DNA of 25,273 nucleotides, from the NCBI GenBank assembly GCA_030037185.1, contig JASHRR010001267.1:1-25273 (forward strand), in the 5' to 3' direction. Source of the stretch: Xanthobacteraceae bacterium (GTDB lineage: Bacteria > Pseudomonadota > Alphaproteobacteria > Rhizobiales > Xanthobacteraceae). Position numbers and translations under genes: made by a program. Positions 15,247 through 23,768 of this stretch are shown in pieces (position 1 is the first letter of the stretch; each line of letters starts with the position of its first letter). The notes beneath the pieces were generated by a model. It searched no databases and was not told the origin of the DNA. It saw only the letters and a program-made list of their open reading frames with translations.

Positions 15247-16109
15247 GATTGAACGGGTCCGAGGGGTTCTGATTTCTTGGACGTTTTTACAAACCTTTTC
15301 CGAGGCTCAGAAAACCGATCGGGGTCACATCGTCCCGCAGACCACCTAACGCATGACGCGGTCGCAATGGTTGCGAGAACTTATCGGACCATCACCGCCT
15401 GCTGCTGCGGATATTGGTTGGCCTGCAAAGGTGAGGGCACGCAGAGATCACAGGCCGCAATCGACAGTGGTCGATGCTCTTGTCGGCTCTGCTGTCCTGC
15501 AAAAACGCAGCCCGTTGCACCAAGTCAATTTCAGCCCGCCGCACTTCCAGGGGTTCGCTTGTGTACCATCTTGGCAGACCCCCGCTTCGTGCGGCTGCAT
15601 AGAAATACCCCCGCCGGCATGCCGGGGTGAGCCCGCCACGAATCAGGTTACTCCTCCACAATGAGCCGTCCCATTGTTTCATCGACAATATTGAAATCGT
15701 TGAAATCGCTGTGTGTCGCGATAGGGCGACCTGTACAGCCGGGGGATCAACAACGGTATATCGACGCTGATCCGGCGCACCAGGCGAAGCTCCAAGGGTC
15801 GAACATGAGTGTGCCGAGGTCGCTCGCAGCGGCAACAAGCTGCGCGACGGCGATCATGTGCTCGCTGGACACGGATTGCCCATCACGGTGGAAATGGACA
15901 TCTGCGCGCGCGCAGCCTTGACCATCGCCGGCCTGCCCGCCGAGCCAACAGCAGATGGTTGCCAGCGCTGACGCAAATCGCGTGATGCGGCGCGGCGGAA
16001 GCAGCACGCTGCCCGATGTGCAGGGCTAGTCATGCACGCCCATGTGCCGGCAAGCGCTACAAGTCCGCGTCTGCCGCAACGCCGGCCCCGATCAGCAGGC
16101 GATGTTTCG
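15247..16109. other. Long stretch without a supported gene
   Basis: Frames are short or shadow-like. A leftward piece (SDFNDFNIVDETMGRLIVEE, about 15655-15715) and another (DVHFHRDGQSVSSEHMIAVA, about 15840-15900) look protein-like but could not be placed. They are likely relics. A palindrome CCGGCATGCCGG occurs near 15612. Confidence 0.3.
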
Positions 16110-17246
16110 CTAGTCACGGATGTCCTGCAGGAACCACTCGGTCGGAATTTCGCGGCCCAGGCCGCTCTTTACCGCCTGGCCATAGACCCAGCCGCCCACC
16201 GCGGAGAACTGCAGCCCCTGATTGCCGACGTTGCGATAAAACGTGATCTGATCCCGGCTGGTGCGGCCGTTGCATTTGCCCGAAACGAGATCAGCAAAAT
16301 CCGGCTGCCCCGCCCCTTCGCCGCGATCGGAAAATTCGGTGCTGTCGCCGCCGAAGCCAGGCTGCGGATTGGTCCGGGGGATCCGTTTCATCTCTTCGAT
16401 GGTGCCGCCGATAAAAGCCGCCGGCGAAAGGCCGCGCTCGGCCTGGAACCGCTCGCTTTGTTTCATCTGCAGGCCCGCAGTCCCTTGGCGCACCACGACA
16501 TCGAACCGGTTCATGACGGCATCGGGCATTTCGCGACGGCCCAGATTGGTCACATGCATGCCTTTCTCGATCCAGTCGGCATCATAGACCGGCTGCATGC
16601 TGTCCGTGCATGAGGACAGAATGTCGGCGCCCCGGACGGCTTCGCGCGGGTCCTCGACCGCGCGCACCTCGATGTTAAGCCGTCGCGACATTTCGTGCGC
16701 GAACGCTTCGCGATTCGCCGGCGTCGGGCTGTAGACTTTGCACACCCGTATGTCGCGGACACACTTAAAAGCCTCCAGAAATGTGCGCGCCATGCCGCCC
16801 GACCCAAGCATGCCGACCACATGGGCGTCCGCGCGCGCAAGATATTTCGCACCCAAGCCGGCGCCGCCGCCGACTCGCATGTGCTGCAGCACGCCATCAT
16901 TGATGAAGGCGAGCGGCTCGGCATTGCAGGTCGATACAAGAAAAATGATGCCGCAATAGGTACCCGGCTGGCGGCAGTATTTGTCCTCCGTCCAGTTGCC
17001 GTTCGCATCCCTCGGCCAGGTTACGATGTCCGATTTCATGCGAATTGCGAAATAGCCGTCATTGGCTCCTTCCATGCTGCCCCAACGGAAATAGCCGTCT
17101 TCGCGATTGCACGGAAAATACATATCGACGCGGGGGCGGTGCATCGCGCCGCCGCTCAGCAGTTTGGCGAACGCTTCTTCTTGGACGCGAATGCAGTCTT
17201 CCATCGTCAGCAATTTGGATACCAGCGCGTTATCGATGATCAGCAT
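16110..17246 (-). CDS. Ornithine cyclodeaminase / mu-crystallin family protein
   Basis: The predicted product has 378 residues. The family hallmarks are the N-terminal MLIIDNALVSKLLTMEDCI, a Lys at about 71 in IRMKSDIV at the usual substrate-Lys position, LQHMRVGGGAGLGAKYLA before the Rossmann domain, the dinucleotide-binding loop VVGMLGSGGMARTF (about 144-157), and VRGADILSSCTDSMQPVY. Members include ornithine cyclodeaminase, ketimine reductases and alanine dehydrogenase. It is somewhat longer than the usual 310-350 residues, with an insert around YFPCNREDGYFRWGSMEG. The frame extends to 17411, but the ATG at 17246 matches the conserved N-terminus and has GGATGGA upstream. The relic of a second family member lies just upstream on the same strand. 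Substrate is unassigned. Confidence 0.92.
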   Translation of the reverse strand: MLIIDNALVSKLLTMEDCIRVQEEAFAKLLSGGAMHRPRVDMYFPCNREDGYFRWGSMEGANDGYFAIRMKSDIVTWPRDANGNWTEDKYCRQPGTYCGIIFLVSTCNAEPLAFINDGVLQHMRVGGGAGLGAKYLARADAHVVGMLGSGGMARTFLEAFKCVRDIRVCKVYSPTPANREAFAHEMSRRLNIEVRAVEDPREAVRGADILSSCTDSMQPVYDADWIEKGMHVTNLGRREMPDAVMNRFDVVVRQGTAGLQMKQSERFQAERGLSPAAFIGGTIEEMKRIPRTNPQPGFGGDSTEFSDRGEGAGQPDFADLVSGKCNGRTSRDQITFYRNVGNQGLQFSAVGGWVYGQAVKSGLGREIPTEWFLQDIRD

Positions 17247-17526
17247 GTCGTCGGTTCCATCCGTGGCCGAGCCTGTTATTCGGTTCTCGTCGCATTTTAC
17301 CGGCTTGCACCCAAATCGGTCGCTCGATTGGGACCGGTCGTAAGTCTTCATGCGGGATCGGCAATGCAGGCGACGTGCCCCGGCCCATTCGCTTGCCTTC
17401 GAGGAGACCATCGCGCAATGTGAGGTCGGCGGGGCCGGCTGTAAGCGGCATGGAACGTGAACCGCTCCTCATCGGTGCGACAGGGGAAGCTTCTATTGAT
17501 ATTTCGCCGAGATTGTGAATCTTGTT

Positions 17527-17827
17527 TCAGGCGATGACAATATTCCCGATGGCAGCGAACAGTCCCTGGCGCTCGTGCTTCACCGAATCCCTCCGAATCG
17601 TAACGATCACACCCGTGCGCCGTGGCGTCTCGTTATGGCTCTCGCGCCGGCCCTCTTTGACCCAGCCTTCACCGAGCGTGCTGTTCGAACGCATCACTGT
17701 CACGATGTGTTGTCCGGGCCCGATCCAGGCGCCCTGCAACACCGGCATGTTGGCGGTCCTTCATACGGATCACGTCGGCGCCACCCATGACCTCACGCGG
17801 CGTATCTATCGCAATGGATTCGGCGTA
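17527..17827 (-). pseudogene. Second ornithine cyclodeaminase-family gene, relic
   Basis: Leftward from 17827 one frame gives YAESIAIDTPREVMGGADVI, the segment after the Rossmann loop in this family. A different frame from 17748 gives MPVLQGAWIGPGQHIVTVM, RSNST, then TGVIVTIRRDSVKHERQG and a stop at 17527. VLQGAW..PGQHI....S and the following VV.D/RDS..HE..G are conserved in OCD/mu-crystallin proteins. At least one frameshift separates the parts, and both ends are missing. It is not a duplicate of the intact neighbour (for example PVLQGAWIGPGQHI against PVYDADWIEKGMHV), so two different paralogues once sat in tandem. Confidence 0.75.
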
Positions 17828-17883
17828 CCCCGGGGATGATCTTAGTGGTGGCGACGAGCCCGCGATGGCAACTCGCCTCCCCA

Positions 17884-17911
17884 GAAAAGCCCCGCCGGCT
17901 GACGGCGGGGC
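17884..17911 (-). terminator. Probable intrinsic terminator, leftward
   Basis: A perfect 8-bp stem GCCCCGCC (17889-17896) and GGCGGGGC (17904-17911) has a 7-base loop. On the minus strand it is followed by TTTTC. It lies about 165 bases past the stop of the leftward small gene at 18078. Confidence 0.65.
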
Positions 17912-18077
17912 AAGTCATGGGAACGTATTGTGTCCCAATCAAAGGATAAAGGACATTCCCCGCGTAAATGAGCCGTTCCTCAATCACTGTTGCGCACCTA
18001 ACTCAAGCCTGATCTGTCCACCGAAAAACGGCAGTGGGGACGGCGGCGACTTCCGTAGACGTGAAGTCGCGGGCGCA

Positions 18078-18290
18078 TTAAACGCGGTGTAGACGATGGC
18101 GAGCGGCGGCTGCTTGAGACTGCGCACCCCCGAGAACGCCCAACCCGATCTGAAGTGCGGCTTCCAGCAAGCGAGCCGGGTCACGCTCCCCTCGTCTCGC
18201 CGCTGCAATAATTCGTGTAGCAAGGCATGCCCGCACCACGTCCGGCTCGCCGGTGTCTCGAAGCTCTTCGAAGGCGGCCACTTCGCCCAT
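18078..18290 (-). CDS. Small conserved rhizobial hypothetical protein (70 aa)
   Basis: From ATG at 18290 the product reads MGEVAAFEELRDTGEPDVV, RACLATRIIAAARRGERDP, ARLLEAALQIGLGV. The LATRIIAAARRGERDP..L segment recurs in small Bradyrhizobium proteins of unknown function. The C-terminal 20 residues (GGAQSQAAAARHRLHRV) are low-complexity and may be out of frame. The frame is also open upstream to 18467, but that part overlaps the resolvase relic on the other strand. No strong ribosome-binding site is seen. A leftward terminator lies downstream at 17884-17911. Confidence 0.5.
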   Translation of the reverse strand: MGEVAAFEELRDTGEPDVVRACLATRIIAAARRGERDPARLLEAALQIGLGVLGGAQSQAAAARHRLHRV

Positions 18291-18400
18291 CTCGGTAATT
18301 GCATCGCGTCCGAACGCCCCAGGAGCAGCATCGAAATCAGTCCTTTGGGATTTCGCAAGAGCGGGAGCCTCCACCCGGAATGGACCGCAAAAAACCAGAC

Positions 18401-18650
18401 GTTGCCGTTCGGCTCGGGCGGTCGTTGCAAGACCTCGCCGGTTTCTGTCGGACATCCACACTCTCAAGATCGACCTCTATCAACAGGGGCTCGATACGAC
18501 GACGCCGTCCACCGAAGCGATGTTTCAGATGACAGGAGCCGTTCGTGCCGGTCTTCGCCGTGCCAAGGAGACTGGCACCAAGAGCGGCAAGCCGATCGGG
18601 CGTCCCACGATCGACCATGAGCTTGAGGACGGAATCCGGCGTTGCTCTGC
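18401..18650 (+). pseudogene. Serine recombinase (resolvase/invertase) relic
   Basis: The plus strand gives VAVRLGRSLQDLAGF in one frame. After a one-base loss near 18450 it gives LSDIHTLKIDLYQQGLDTTT, PSTEAMFQMTG and then AVRAGLRRAKETGTKSGKPI, GRPTIDHELEDGIRR. These are consecutive blocks of the serine-recombinase catalytic core. About 15 residues normally present between MFQM.G and RAGL (the FAEFER..I.ERV block) are missing as an in-frame deletion. The N-terminal catalytic Ser region is absent, and the C-terminal helix-turn-helix is lost after 18650. The gene is dead. In life such enzymes invert or resolve DNA at short sites. Confidence 0.85.
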
Positions 18651-18819
18651 CGGTGCAGCGGATTGCCGCCTCGTTGCTTTTTTTTTCGGCGGCGATGCCG
18701 ACCCAGCTGCGGCGTGAAGCGGAGATAGGAGGAAAAGGTCAACCGCGCCGCCGCCAATTTTTTGCGCGGAATGGCCAGGGCCACTGATGTAGTCCCGGAG
18801 ATGACCAAAGCCGCACCCG

Positions 18820-18993
18820 GTCGGTGTCAGCGTATCTCAGAAGATTCACAACACCGTCCGGTACACCGAGTTAGCGCCGAATCAGTTCCAGGAGTTCTGG
18901 CGCGACCGAGCAGTTGCCATGGACCCCGTCACCCTGATTGTCGCTCGACGCCGAGTTTGCCCGCTGCCGCCGCGCTGTCGAGCTATTGCTTGA
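18820..18993 (+). pseudogene. Tyrosine recombinase (integrase) C-terminal relic
   Basis: The plus strand encodes KIHNTVRYTELAPNQFQEFW followed by RDRAVAMDPV and a stop at 18991. The pattern HkNIqHTVRYTeLap.rFk.fW is the C-terminal end of phage- or Xer-type tyrosine recombinases. The Tyr in VRYTEL is the expected nucleophile. Only about 30 recognisable residues remain. It lies 170 bases past the serine recombinase relic on the same strand. Confidence 0.6.
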
Positions 18994-19360
18994 CTTATGA
19001 CGCGGGGCCGCTGCCCGTTCACTCGCATAAAGACTTAACGGCGTCCGGCTGGACGGCTTGCAGGAGGCCCTCCCACCGCCCCAGGCTTCATGCATCGTTC
19101 TGGCGTCGGTTGCGGTGCTCGAGGGCGAGTTCAGCGAGCAGCACGTACGGCCACGGTGGGCATCAGCGCGACGGAATAAGCCGACACCCGTGCCTGAAAG
19201 AAACGTCCACAGACCAGCCGGAGAACGGCTAACGGCGCAGGCCTGGGCGATAACTGAGTGGTCGACCGTGTCAGCGCCAAGGTGGGCGCGGGAACCGCCG
19301 ACGCGACTCGGCCAGTGGCGGTCCATGGTGTGTTTAAACGCGGCGGCTGCCTCCCCGCTG
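18994..19360. other. No supported gene
   Basis: Frames cover this stretch on both strands (leftward 18871-19395, rightward 19058-19453), but both are Arg/Ser/Pro-rich and cross the terminator or the next gene. Nothing is recognised. Confidence 0.35.
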
Positions 19361-19392
19361 AAAAGGCCGCCGCGGGTCACCCGAGGCGGCCT
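19361..19392 (-). terminator. Intrinsic terminator, leftward
   Basis: Arms AGGCCGCC (19364-19371) and GGCGGCCT (19385-19392) pair perfectly, and an inner CGGG/CCCG extends the stem past one mismatch. On the minus strand it ends in TTTT. It begins 16 bases after the stop of the 19408-19659 gene, which it evidently terminates. Confidence 0.8.
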
Positions 19393-19407
19393 CATGCGCC
19401 GAATCGT

Positions 19408-19659
19408 TCACTTGTTTTCTGTGTCTGGCGCTTTTTGTGTCTTTTGTTTGTGAGTCTTCTGGCGTTTATAGAACCGCCCTTGCAGCTGGCGATCGGTCCC
19501 AAACCTTTGATCCGATGGCACTGGCTGGGACTGTGCGGTCGAAGTGGAAGTCTGATCTTGCTTCTTCGTCTGTGCGAGCGCGGTATCGGCCATGCTGAAA
19601 GTCACGATCCCGGCGATCGCAAGTGCCATTCCGGTGAACACTGGTCTCACAATGCGCAT
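19408..19659 (-). CDS. Small exported hypothetical protein (83 aa)
   Basis: The product starts MRIVRPVFTGMALAIAGIVT, then FSMADTALAQ, a Sec signal with an ALA-Q cleavage site. The mature part is short, polar and basic (TKKQDQTSTSTAQSQPVPSD, then QRFGTDRQLQGRFYKRQK and Lys-rich repeats of THKQKTQK). GGAGG lies 7 bases before this ATG, so it is preferred over ATGs at 19665, 19680 and 19761. A strong terminator follows. The protein is probably periplasmic. The QGRFYKRQ stretch resembles small exported Bradyrhizobium proteins of unknown function. Confidence 0.75.
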   Translation of the reverse strand: MRIVRPVFTGMALAIAGIVTFSMADTALAQTKKQDQTSTSTAQSQPVPSDQRFGTDRQLQGRFYKRQKTHKQKTQKAPDTENK

Positions 19660-19820
19660 AAACATTCCTCCAATTTTCATTAACAGAGCCGAATATAATG
19701 CAGCGACAACCGGAAGTAAGGGGTAAGATGTCAGCGACCATCGGATATTTTGGATGAACAACTATTCATTCTAGTCTGTGAGTGCAGCTGATTTGAGCTC
19801 TGATGCTTGTCGAACATGAG

Positions 19821-20366
19821 TCACTCCGCGGCACGCTCCCGCCTGGCGAAGATTTCTTCCCACGTTGCATCGAGACCCATCGGCCTGCCCCATATCAAAA
19901 TCGACTTTGCTCCGCCTGTCGTCGAATCGGGCTTCGCCGAAGCGGGCGGTGGTGCATATTCGGTTGCACTTTGAGTCTCTCGGGAAGGAAGCGGGGGTGG
20001 GACCGTTACACTCAGGGGCTCGATCTCACGAGAGGCATCTCTCGAATCGTCGGCACGTGCGCGTTCGGTAAGGGGCGTGGCGTCTCGCGATCGCGGACGG
20101 GGGAGGGGAGCTTCTTGCGCACTCACAGGCCCGATCTGACGCGCGTCATCTGTCGAATCGTCGGCGTGTATCACCTTGGTTTCGGCTGACGAGGCAAACC
20201 AGCATTTCTCGCCCACGTGTCCCGGCAGTCGCCGCGTCCAAACCGCATGAGATCCCTGGTGCGCGGCCAAGACGGATTCCGCCGATGAGAGGCATTCGGC
20301 ATCGGCAGATGACGCAATGGCGATGAAAACGGTGAGGATGAGGGCAACTCGCTGGGGCACTCGCAT
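19821..20366 (-). CDS. Exported hypothetical protein with Pro-rich tail
   Basis: The predicted product has 181 residues. The signal peptide is MRVPQRVALILTVFIAIASS with cleavage near ADA-E. The mature N-terminus is ECLSSAESVLAAHQGSHAVW, then TRRLPGHVGEKCWFA. This C...A..V...HPGSHA.W..RLPGHeGeKCWFA block is a recurring domain in small exported Bradyrhizobium proteins; its two Cys probably form a disulfide. After residue 60 the chain is polar and Pro/Ser-rich, then ends ILIWGRPMGLDATWEEIFAR. The frame is open to a GTG at 20396, but the start at 20366 puts the signal at the N-terminus. It is leftward, 160 bases upstream of the next exported-protein gene. Confidence 0.78.
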   Translation of the reverse strand: MRVPQRVALILTVFIAIASSADAECLSSAESVLAAHQGSHAVWTRRLPGHVGEKCWFASSAETKVIHADDSTDDARQIGPVSAQEAPLPRPRSRDATPLTERARADDSRDASREIEPLSVTVPPPLPSRETQSATEYAPPPASAKPDSTTGGAKSILIWGRPMGLDATWEEIFARRERAAE

Positions 20367-20828
20367 GGTTCTACTCACAGGGACCGAAACGCTCACACAG
20401 TCTTCCGAGCACCGAGCATATCGCGGGTTTCAAGTATCGGCGATGAAAATCCGTCGCACCGGGCCTCGGGTGCGGCTGGCTGGCTCGTGTGGCGGGTGAC
20501 GGATGCGTCGTCGTCGATAATCGCCCGCCAGGCGGCGCCATCGAGGTCATCATACGGCCTCTGTCTTCAGCGACCACAAAAAGGCGCTCATCGGCCGCAT
20601 TTTCTGAACGAAAGTTATTACTTGTGAACGTCTAATTTTAACATTGAGATTCCATGGCTTGCTTTGTGCGAAAGATATGAACGAAAGTCGAGTTATGGCG
20701 ATGACCGTTGATGGTACGCAAGGGTCAGCACCGACGGTGAGACCCTCGCGGCTCAAGATTGCGGCCGGCTGCGCAGGTCTACGCGAGAAGGTCTCCGCGG
20801 TCGTGACCGACCGCAAGGCGTCGTGACG
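20367..20828. other. Intergenic, no supported gene
   Basis: An AT-rich segment at about 20605-20655 may hold promoters. A plus frame 20644-20826 has no family match. Confidence 0.35.
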
Positions 20829-21027
20829 CACCTTGACAGGCTTCAGGCCGACCCATGGGCCGATACTACAGCGCCGCATGGCCGGCTGATGCTGACGATC
20901 CTTCGCCAAGGCGAATGGTATCCATATGGGGGGACCGTTGAAGCTGACGCCACGTCAGTGGCAGGAGGCGTCGAGGCGATGCGTCAATGTTTGGCGAACC
21001 TCTCGGGCCGACCGAGCTTTGCGCTAG
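20829..21027 (+). pseudogene. Second serine recombinase relic
   Basis: The plus strand reads LQADPWADTTAPHGRLMLTI, matching the resolvase core block LaDtWADTTTPhGRLMLTvLGGLAEFER. The frame then breaks after ILRQGEW. About 30 bases on, another frame gives PLKLTPRQWQEASRR, matching the C-terminal helix-turn-helix start (FKLTPhQrqEA..R). The catalytic N-terminus and the block between are missing. It differs in sequence from the relic at 18401-18650, so it came from a different element. Confidence 0.7.
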
Positions 21028-21037
21028 GACTGATGGC

Positions 21038-22633
21038 TCACCGCCGAAAAGCGGCAATCAGGTGGCTCACTTTTGCGGTGCCGGCTTGTTGGAATTGATG
21101 AACGAGTTGCTGCTGCTCGCGGTCGGCGTGAGTGACCCGCTCGTGCTGGCGCAGATGCTCAATCCAGGACTCAAGTTTGAACGTTTCGAGAAAACGGCCT
21201 TCCTGCGACAGATCCTCGAAGACCTCCCACTCGAAAGCTCCGTCCCGCCGCCGCTCGCTTCCTAGTCTTTCAAGCGCCTCCAGAAACTGACCGCGATCGT
21301 CCGATCTGACTTGATATTCCACGGTCACCAAGACCGGCCCTCGATCGGCATCGACATCGCCTGACAGGACAGGAGCCGGCCAGTGCATGGACGGCGTGAG
21401 GTCGAGTGCCGCTCCGGTCTGGAGCTTCCAGCGCCACAGCAGGGGGATTGCAATCAAAGCTCCGAGGCCCGCGAGAATATGAGCCGCCGGCAGCCCGCCG
21501 AGTGCAGCGACCTTGCCCCAGATCGCGCTTCCGACGGATAGGGAACCGAACATCACGGTGCCGAAAATCGACAATCCGCGGCCCCGCACCCATCCGGGCA
21601 GCGCAACCTGAGCCGAAACATTTATGGTTGCCAGCACCATGATCCAGGAGATGCCGGCGATGACGCTTCCGACAACGGCAATCGTCCAGTGTCGCGCCAA
21701 CGCAAACAGCAAAAGTGCAATGACCGTCCCCGCGGTTCCCAACGCCACCATCCGGTCGGCTCCGAGATCTCGCCTGAGCCGCGGCAGACCGAAGGCGCCT
21801 GCGACAGCTCCTGCTCCGATGGCTCCCAGCAGAATACCGTAGAGTTCGGGGCCGCCGGCTACCTGATCGCGCGCGACGAGCGGCAGCAGTGCCCAATACG
21901 CGCTCGCGAACAAGAAGAAGCCGCCGGCGCGGATGAGCGTAGCCTGAAGATGGGGATTGTGCAGGGCGTGCCGCAAGCCGGCGCTGATCGCGCGATGAAA
22001 TTGCTCAGGGGGAAGGCGGCCCTGCGCGCCATCCTCCCGCGGTCGCCACCAAATGAGCGCTGCGATCACGGCGATCGTGGTCAGCGCGTTCGCCCAGAAA
22101 GGGGCCGCAATACCCCAAGCAGAGATGATGATGCCGGCGACCGCCGGGCCAAGGGCGCGGCTGACATTGAGGCCGACGCTGTTAAGGGCAACGGCCGGCT
22201 GAAGATGCCGGCGGGGAACCAACAGCGGAACGATTGCTTGCCATGCCGGCATAATGGATGCCGCCGCGGCACCAGCCAAGAAAGTGAAAGCGAGAAGCAG
22301 GGTCGGCGTGACCCAAGATAAGTAGACCACCAGTCCGAAGGCCGCGACCATCGCCGTGACCACGATCTGGACGAAAATGAGAAGCCTGCGTCTATCGACG
22401 ACGTCGGCGAGGGCGCCCGCAGGTAGCGCGAACAGGAACATGGGAAGCGATGAAGCGACCTGAACGAGCGAGACGGAGAGAGGCGCGGGATCGAGGCTGG
22501 TCATCAGCCAACCAGCCGCCGCGCTCTGCATCCATGTACCGACGTTGGAGATGACCGTGGCAAGCCACAGCACCGCGAACGTGCGGTCGCGGAAGGGAGC
22601 CAGAGATGATCCTTCTTCGGGAGGCTTTGCCAT
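21038..22633 (-). CDS. MFS exporter of the MFS_3 (DUF894) type with C-terminal ABM-like domain
   Basis: The predicted product has 531 residues. The N-terminal 410 form a multi-helix MFS permease: FRDRTFAVLWLATVISNVGTW at the start, the AGALADVVDRRRLL loop between helices 2 and 3, and SIMPAWQAIVPLLVPRRHLQ with the ALNSVGLNVSRALGPAVAG block typical of EntS-like exporters. Residues 430-515 are soluble: LVTVEYQVRSDDRGQFLEAL, then RRDGAFEWEVFEDLSQEGRF, ETFKLESWIEHLRQHERVT. This is the dimeric alpha/beta-barrel (antibiotic-monooxygenase-like) tail found in MFS_3 proteins. The transporter probably sits in the inner membrane and exports a small molecule; related EntS exports enterobactin. AGGA lies shortly before the ATG. 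Full length, no defects seen. Confidence 0.92.
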   Translation of the reverse strand: MAKPPEEGSSLAPFRDRTFAVLWLATVISNVGTWMQSAAAGWLMTSLDPAPLSVSLVQVASSLPMFLFALPAGALADVVDRRRLLIFVQIVVTAMVAAFGLVVYLSWVTPTLLLAFTFLAGAAAASIMPAWQAIVPLLVPRRHLQPAVALNSVGLNVSRALGPAVAGIIISAWGIAAPFWANALTTIAVIAALIWWRPREDGAQGRLPPEQFHRAISAGLRHALHNPHLQATLIRAGGFFLFASAYWALLPLVARDQVAGGPELYGILLGAIGAGAVAGAFGLPRLRRDLGADRMVALGTAGTVIALLLFALARHWTIAVVGSVIAGISWIMVLATINVSAQVALPGWVRGRGLSIFGTVMFGSLSVGSAIWGKVAALGGLPAAHILAGLGALIAIPLLWRWKLQTGAALDLTPSMHWPAPVLSGDVDADRGPVLVTVEYQVRSDDRGQFLEALERLGSERRRDGAFEWEVFEDLSQEGRFLETFKLESWIEHLRQHERVTHADREQQQLVHQFQQAGTAKVSHLIAAFRR

Positions 22634-22650
22634 CGAGTCCTGCCGTGAAG

Positions 22651-23034
22651 CTAGCCATTGCGGTTGGGCATTTGCACCCTCGGCAGCGACTGCGCGTCGA
22701 TTGTCAGCTTCGCATCGATCAGTGTGTTCTGCGCCAGGATATACGCCGTCAGCGCATAGACCTCATTGTCGGACAGCGAGCGCGGCTCGGTCCACGGCAT
22801 CGCCCGGCGAATATAGTCGAACAAGGTCGTCGCGTCTGGCCGCTAGTTAGCGATTGTTGTCGTTTCGTCGATCCTGTTGATCGTCTTGTCTTTCACCAAT
22901 GCAGAGGCCGCGGGGAGCGCCCTTTGACAGGAAAACCCCGCCCTTGCCCGCGTCGCCATGACAAAGCGCGCACTTGTCGGCGAAGATTGCCGCCCCTTCT
23001 GCGGAAGGCCCGCTTCCCGCAGGCAGGCCAGCAC
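22651..23034 (-). pseudogene. c-type cytochrome relic (SoxD-like)
   Basis: One leftward frame gives GAGLPAGSGPSAEGAAIFAD, then KCALCHGDAGKGGVF, with the heme motif CALCH at 22958-22972. A second frame gives KDKTINRIDETTTIAN, then an in-frame TAG (22843-22845) where relatives have Tyr, then RPDATTLFDYIRRAMPWTEP, RSLSDNEVYALTAYIL and VQMPNRNG. This is the pattern of SoxD-type and related periplasmic cytochromes (..YWP.ATTLFDYIRRAMPw..P.SL..dEVYALTAYiL....MPNR..F). At least one frameshift, one nonsense codon and loss of the 5' half are visible. The 5' side joins the VOC fragment. Confidence 0.8.
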
Positions 23035-23283
23035 CTCAGGTTCAGCGGGCACACGGAACGCCGTCTGTTTGGTCTCGCCGATCCCGACCCGACCCTTCCC
23101 GGCATGCTCCCAGGGGAAGACTGTGTGCCCGGCCGACCGGTCTTGTCGCAATAGAGTGATAGTCCCAGGTTCGCCGAAATTGATCGTCCGCTTGACCAGC
23201 CGCAGGCCCAGGGTCTGCCTGTAGAAGTCCAGATTTCGCAATGGGTTGCCGCCGATTGCCGTGACGCGGTGAAGGCCCGACAT
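23035..23283 (-). pseudogene. VOC/glyoxalase-family dioxygenase, 5' fragment
   Basis: About 83 codons of a ring-cleaving-dioxygenase-like VOC protein are present: MSGLHRVTAIGGNPLRNLDF, YRQTLGLRLVKRTINFGEPG, FPWEHAGKGRVGIGETKQTA, FRVP. His5 is the usual metal ligand of the first VOC motif. AGGAGC lies before the ATG, so the 5' end is intact. Relatives have about 300 residues; here the coding sequence breaks off after FRVPAEPE and continues in frame, by chance, into the cytochrome relic to the TAG at 22843. The hybrid open frame is 146 codons. Confidence 0.75.
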
Positions 23284-23768
23284 GGGAATGCTCCTGCAAA
23301 AGCGAGGCTTCAGAGGCTCTTTGTCGGTGATCTGGAACTAGGAGCAACCAAAGACAATAGGGTAATCAGTGGCATGATTGTCTACGTTTTGGCGACAATC
23401 AGTGGCTAAGCGGTGGCGCCATGGAAGCTTTGCCAGCCTCAGGGCTTTAAAGGTCATCGAGCTCGGGAGCTTCTCGCAAGCAGACCCGGCAGTCACGCGG
23501 TCGCGCTCCGCCGTCAGCAAATACGCCGCCGACCGAGAGCGATCTTGGGTGGACCCATCCGCCGGGACAGTCCGACTGAATCTGACAGGCGACGCCACGC
23601 GGACTTCTCCGCGGAAATGTGCCGATGTCGTTCGGCACCATCAAGCTTGGTCGAGTCGCGCTGACTTTATGGCAATTCATCCTGAATAGCAGATCCAGCT
23701 TGTGCCGAGCGACGAACAGGTCGACCCCCTGCAGGAGGGACTCATTTGGACATTGGCGGTGCCGTTGA
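23284..23768. other. Degenerate stretch, no supported gene
   Basis: Short suggestive pieces occur: plus-strand ALKVIELGSF (about 23442-23471), like the N-terminus of CaiB/BaiF CoA-transferases, and leftward KVGDILINGTANVQMSP, like the C-terminal part of aldehyde dehydrogenases (about 23730-23780). Each is too short to call. Confidence 0.25.

Noticed and set aside
23442..23471. ALKVIELGSF, like the N-terminus of CaiB/BaiF CoA-transferases
   Set aside because: Only about ten residues match, and the following blocks of the family are absent in all frames.
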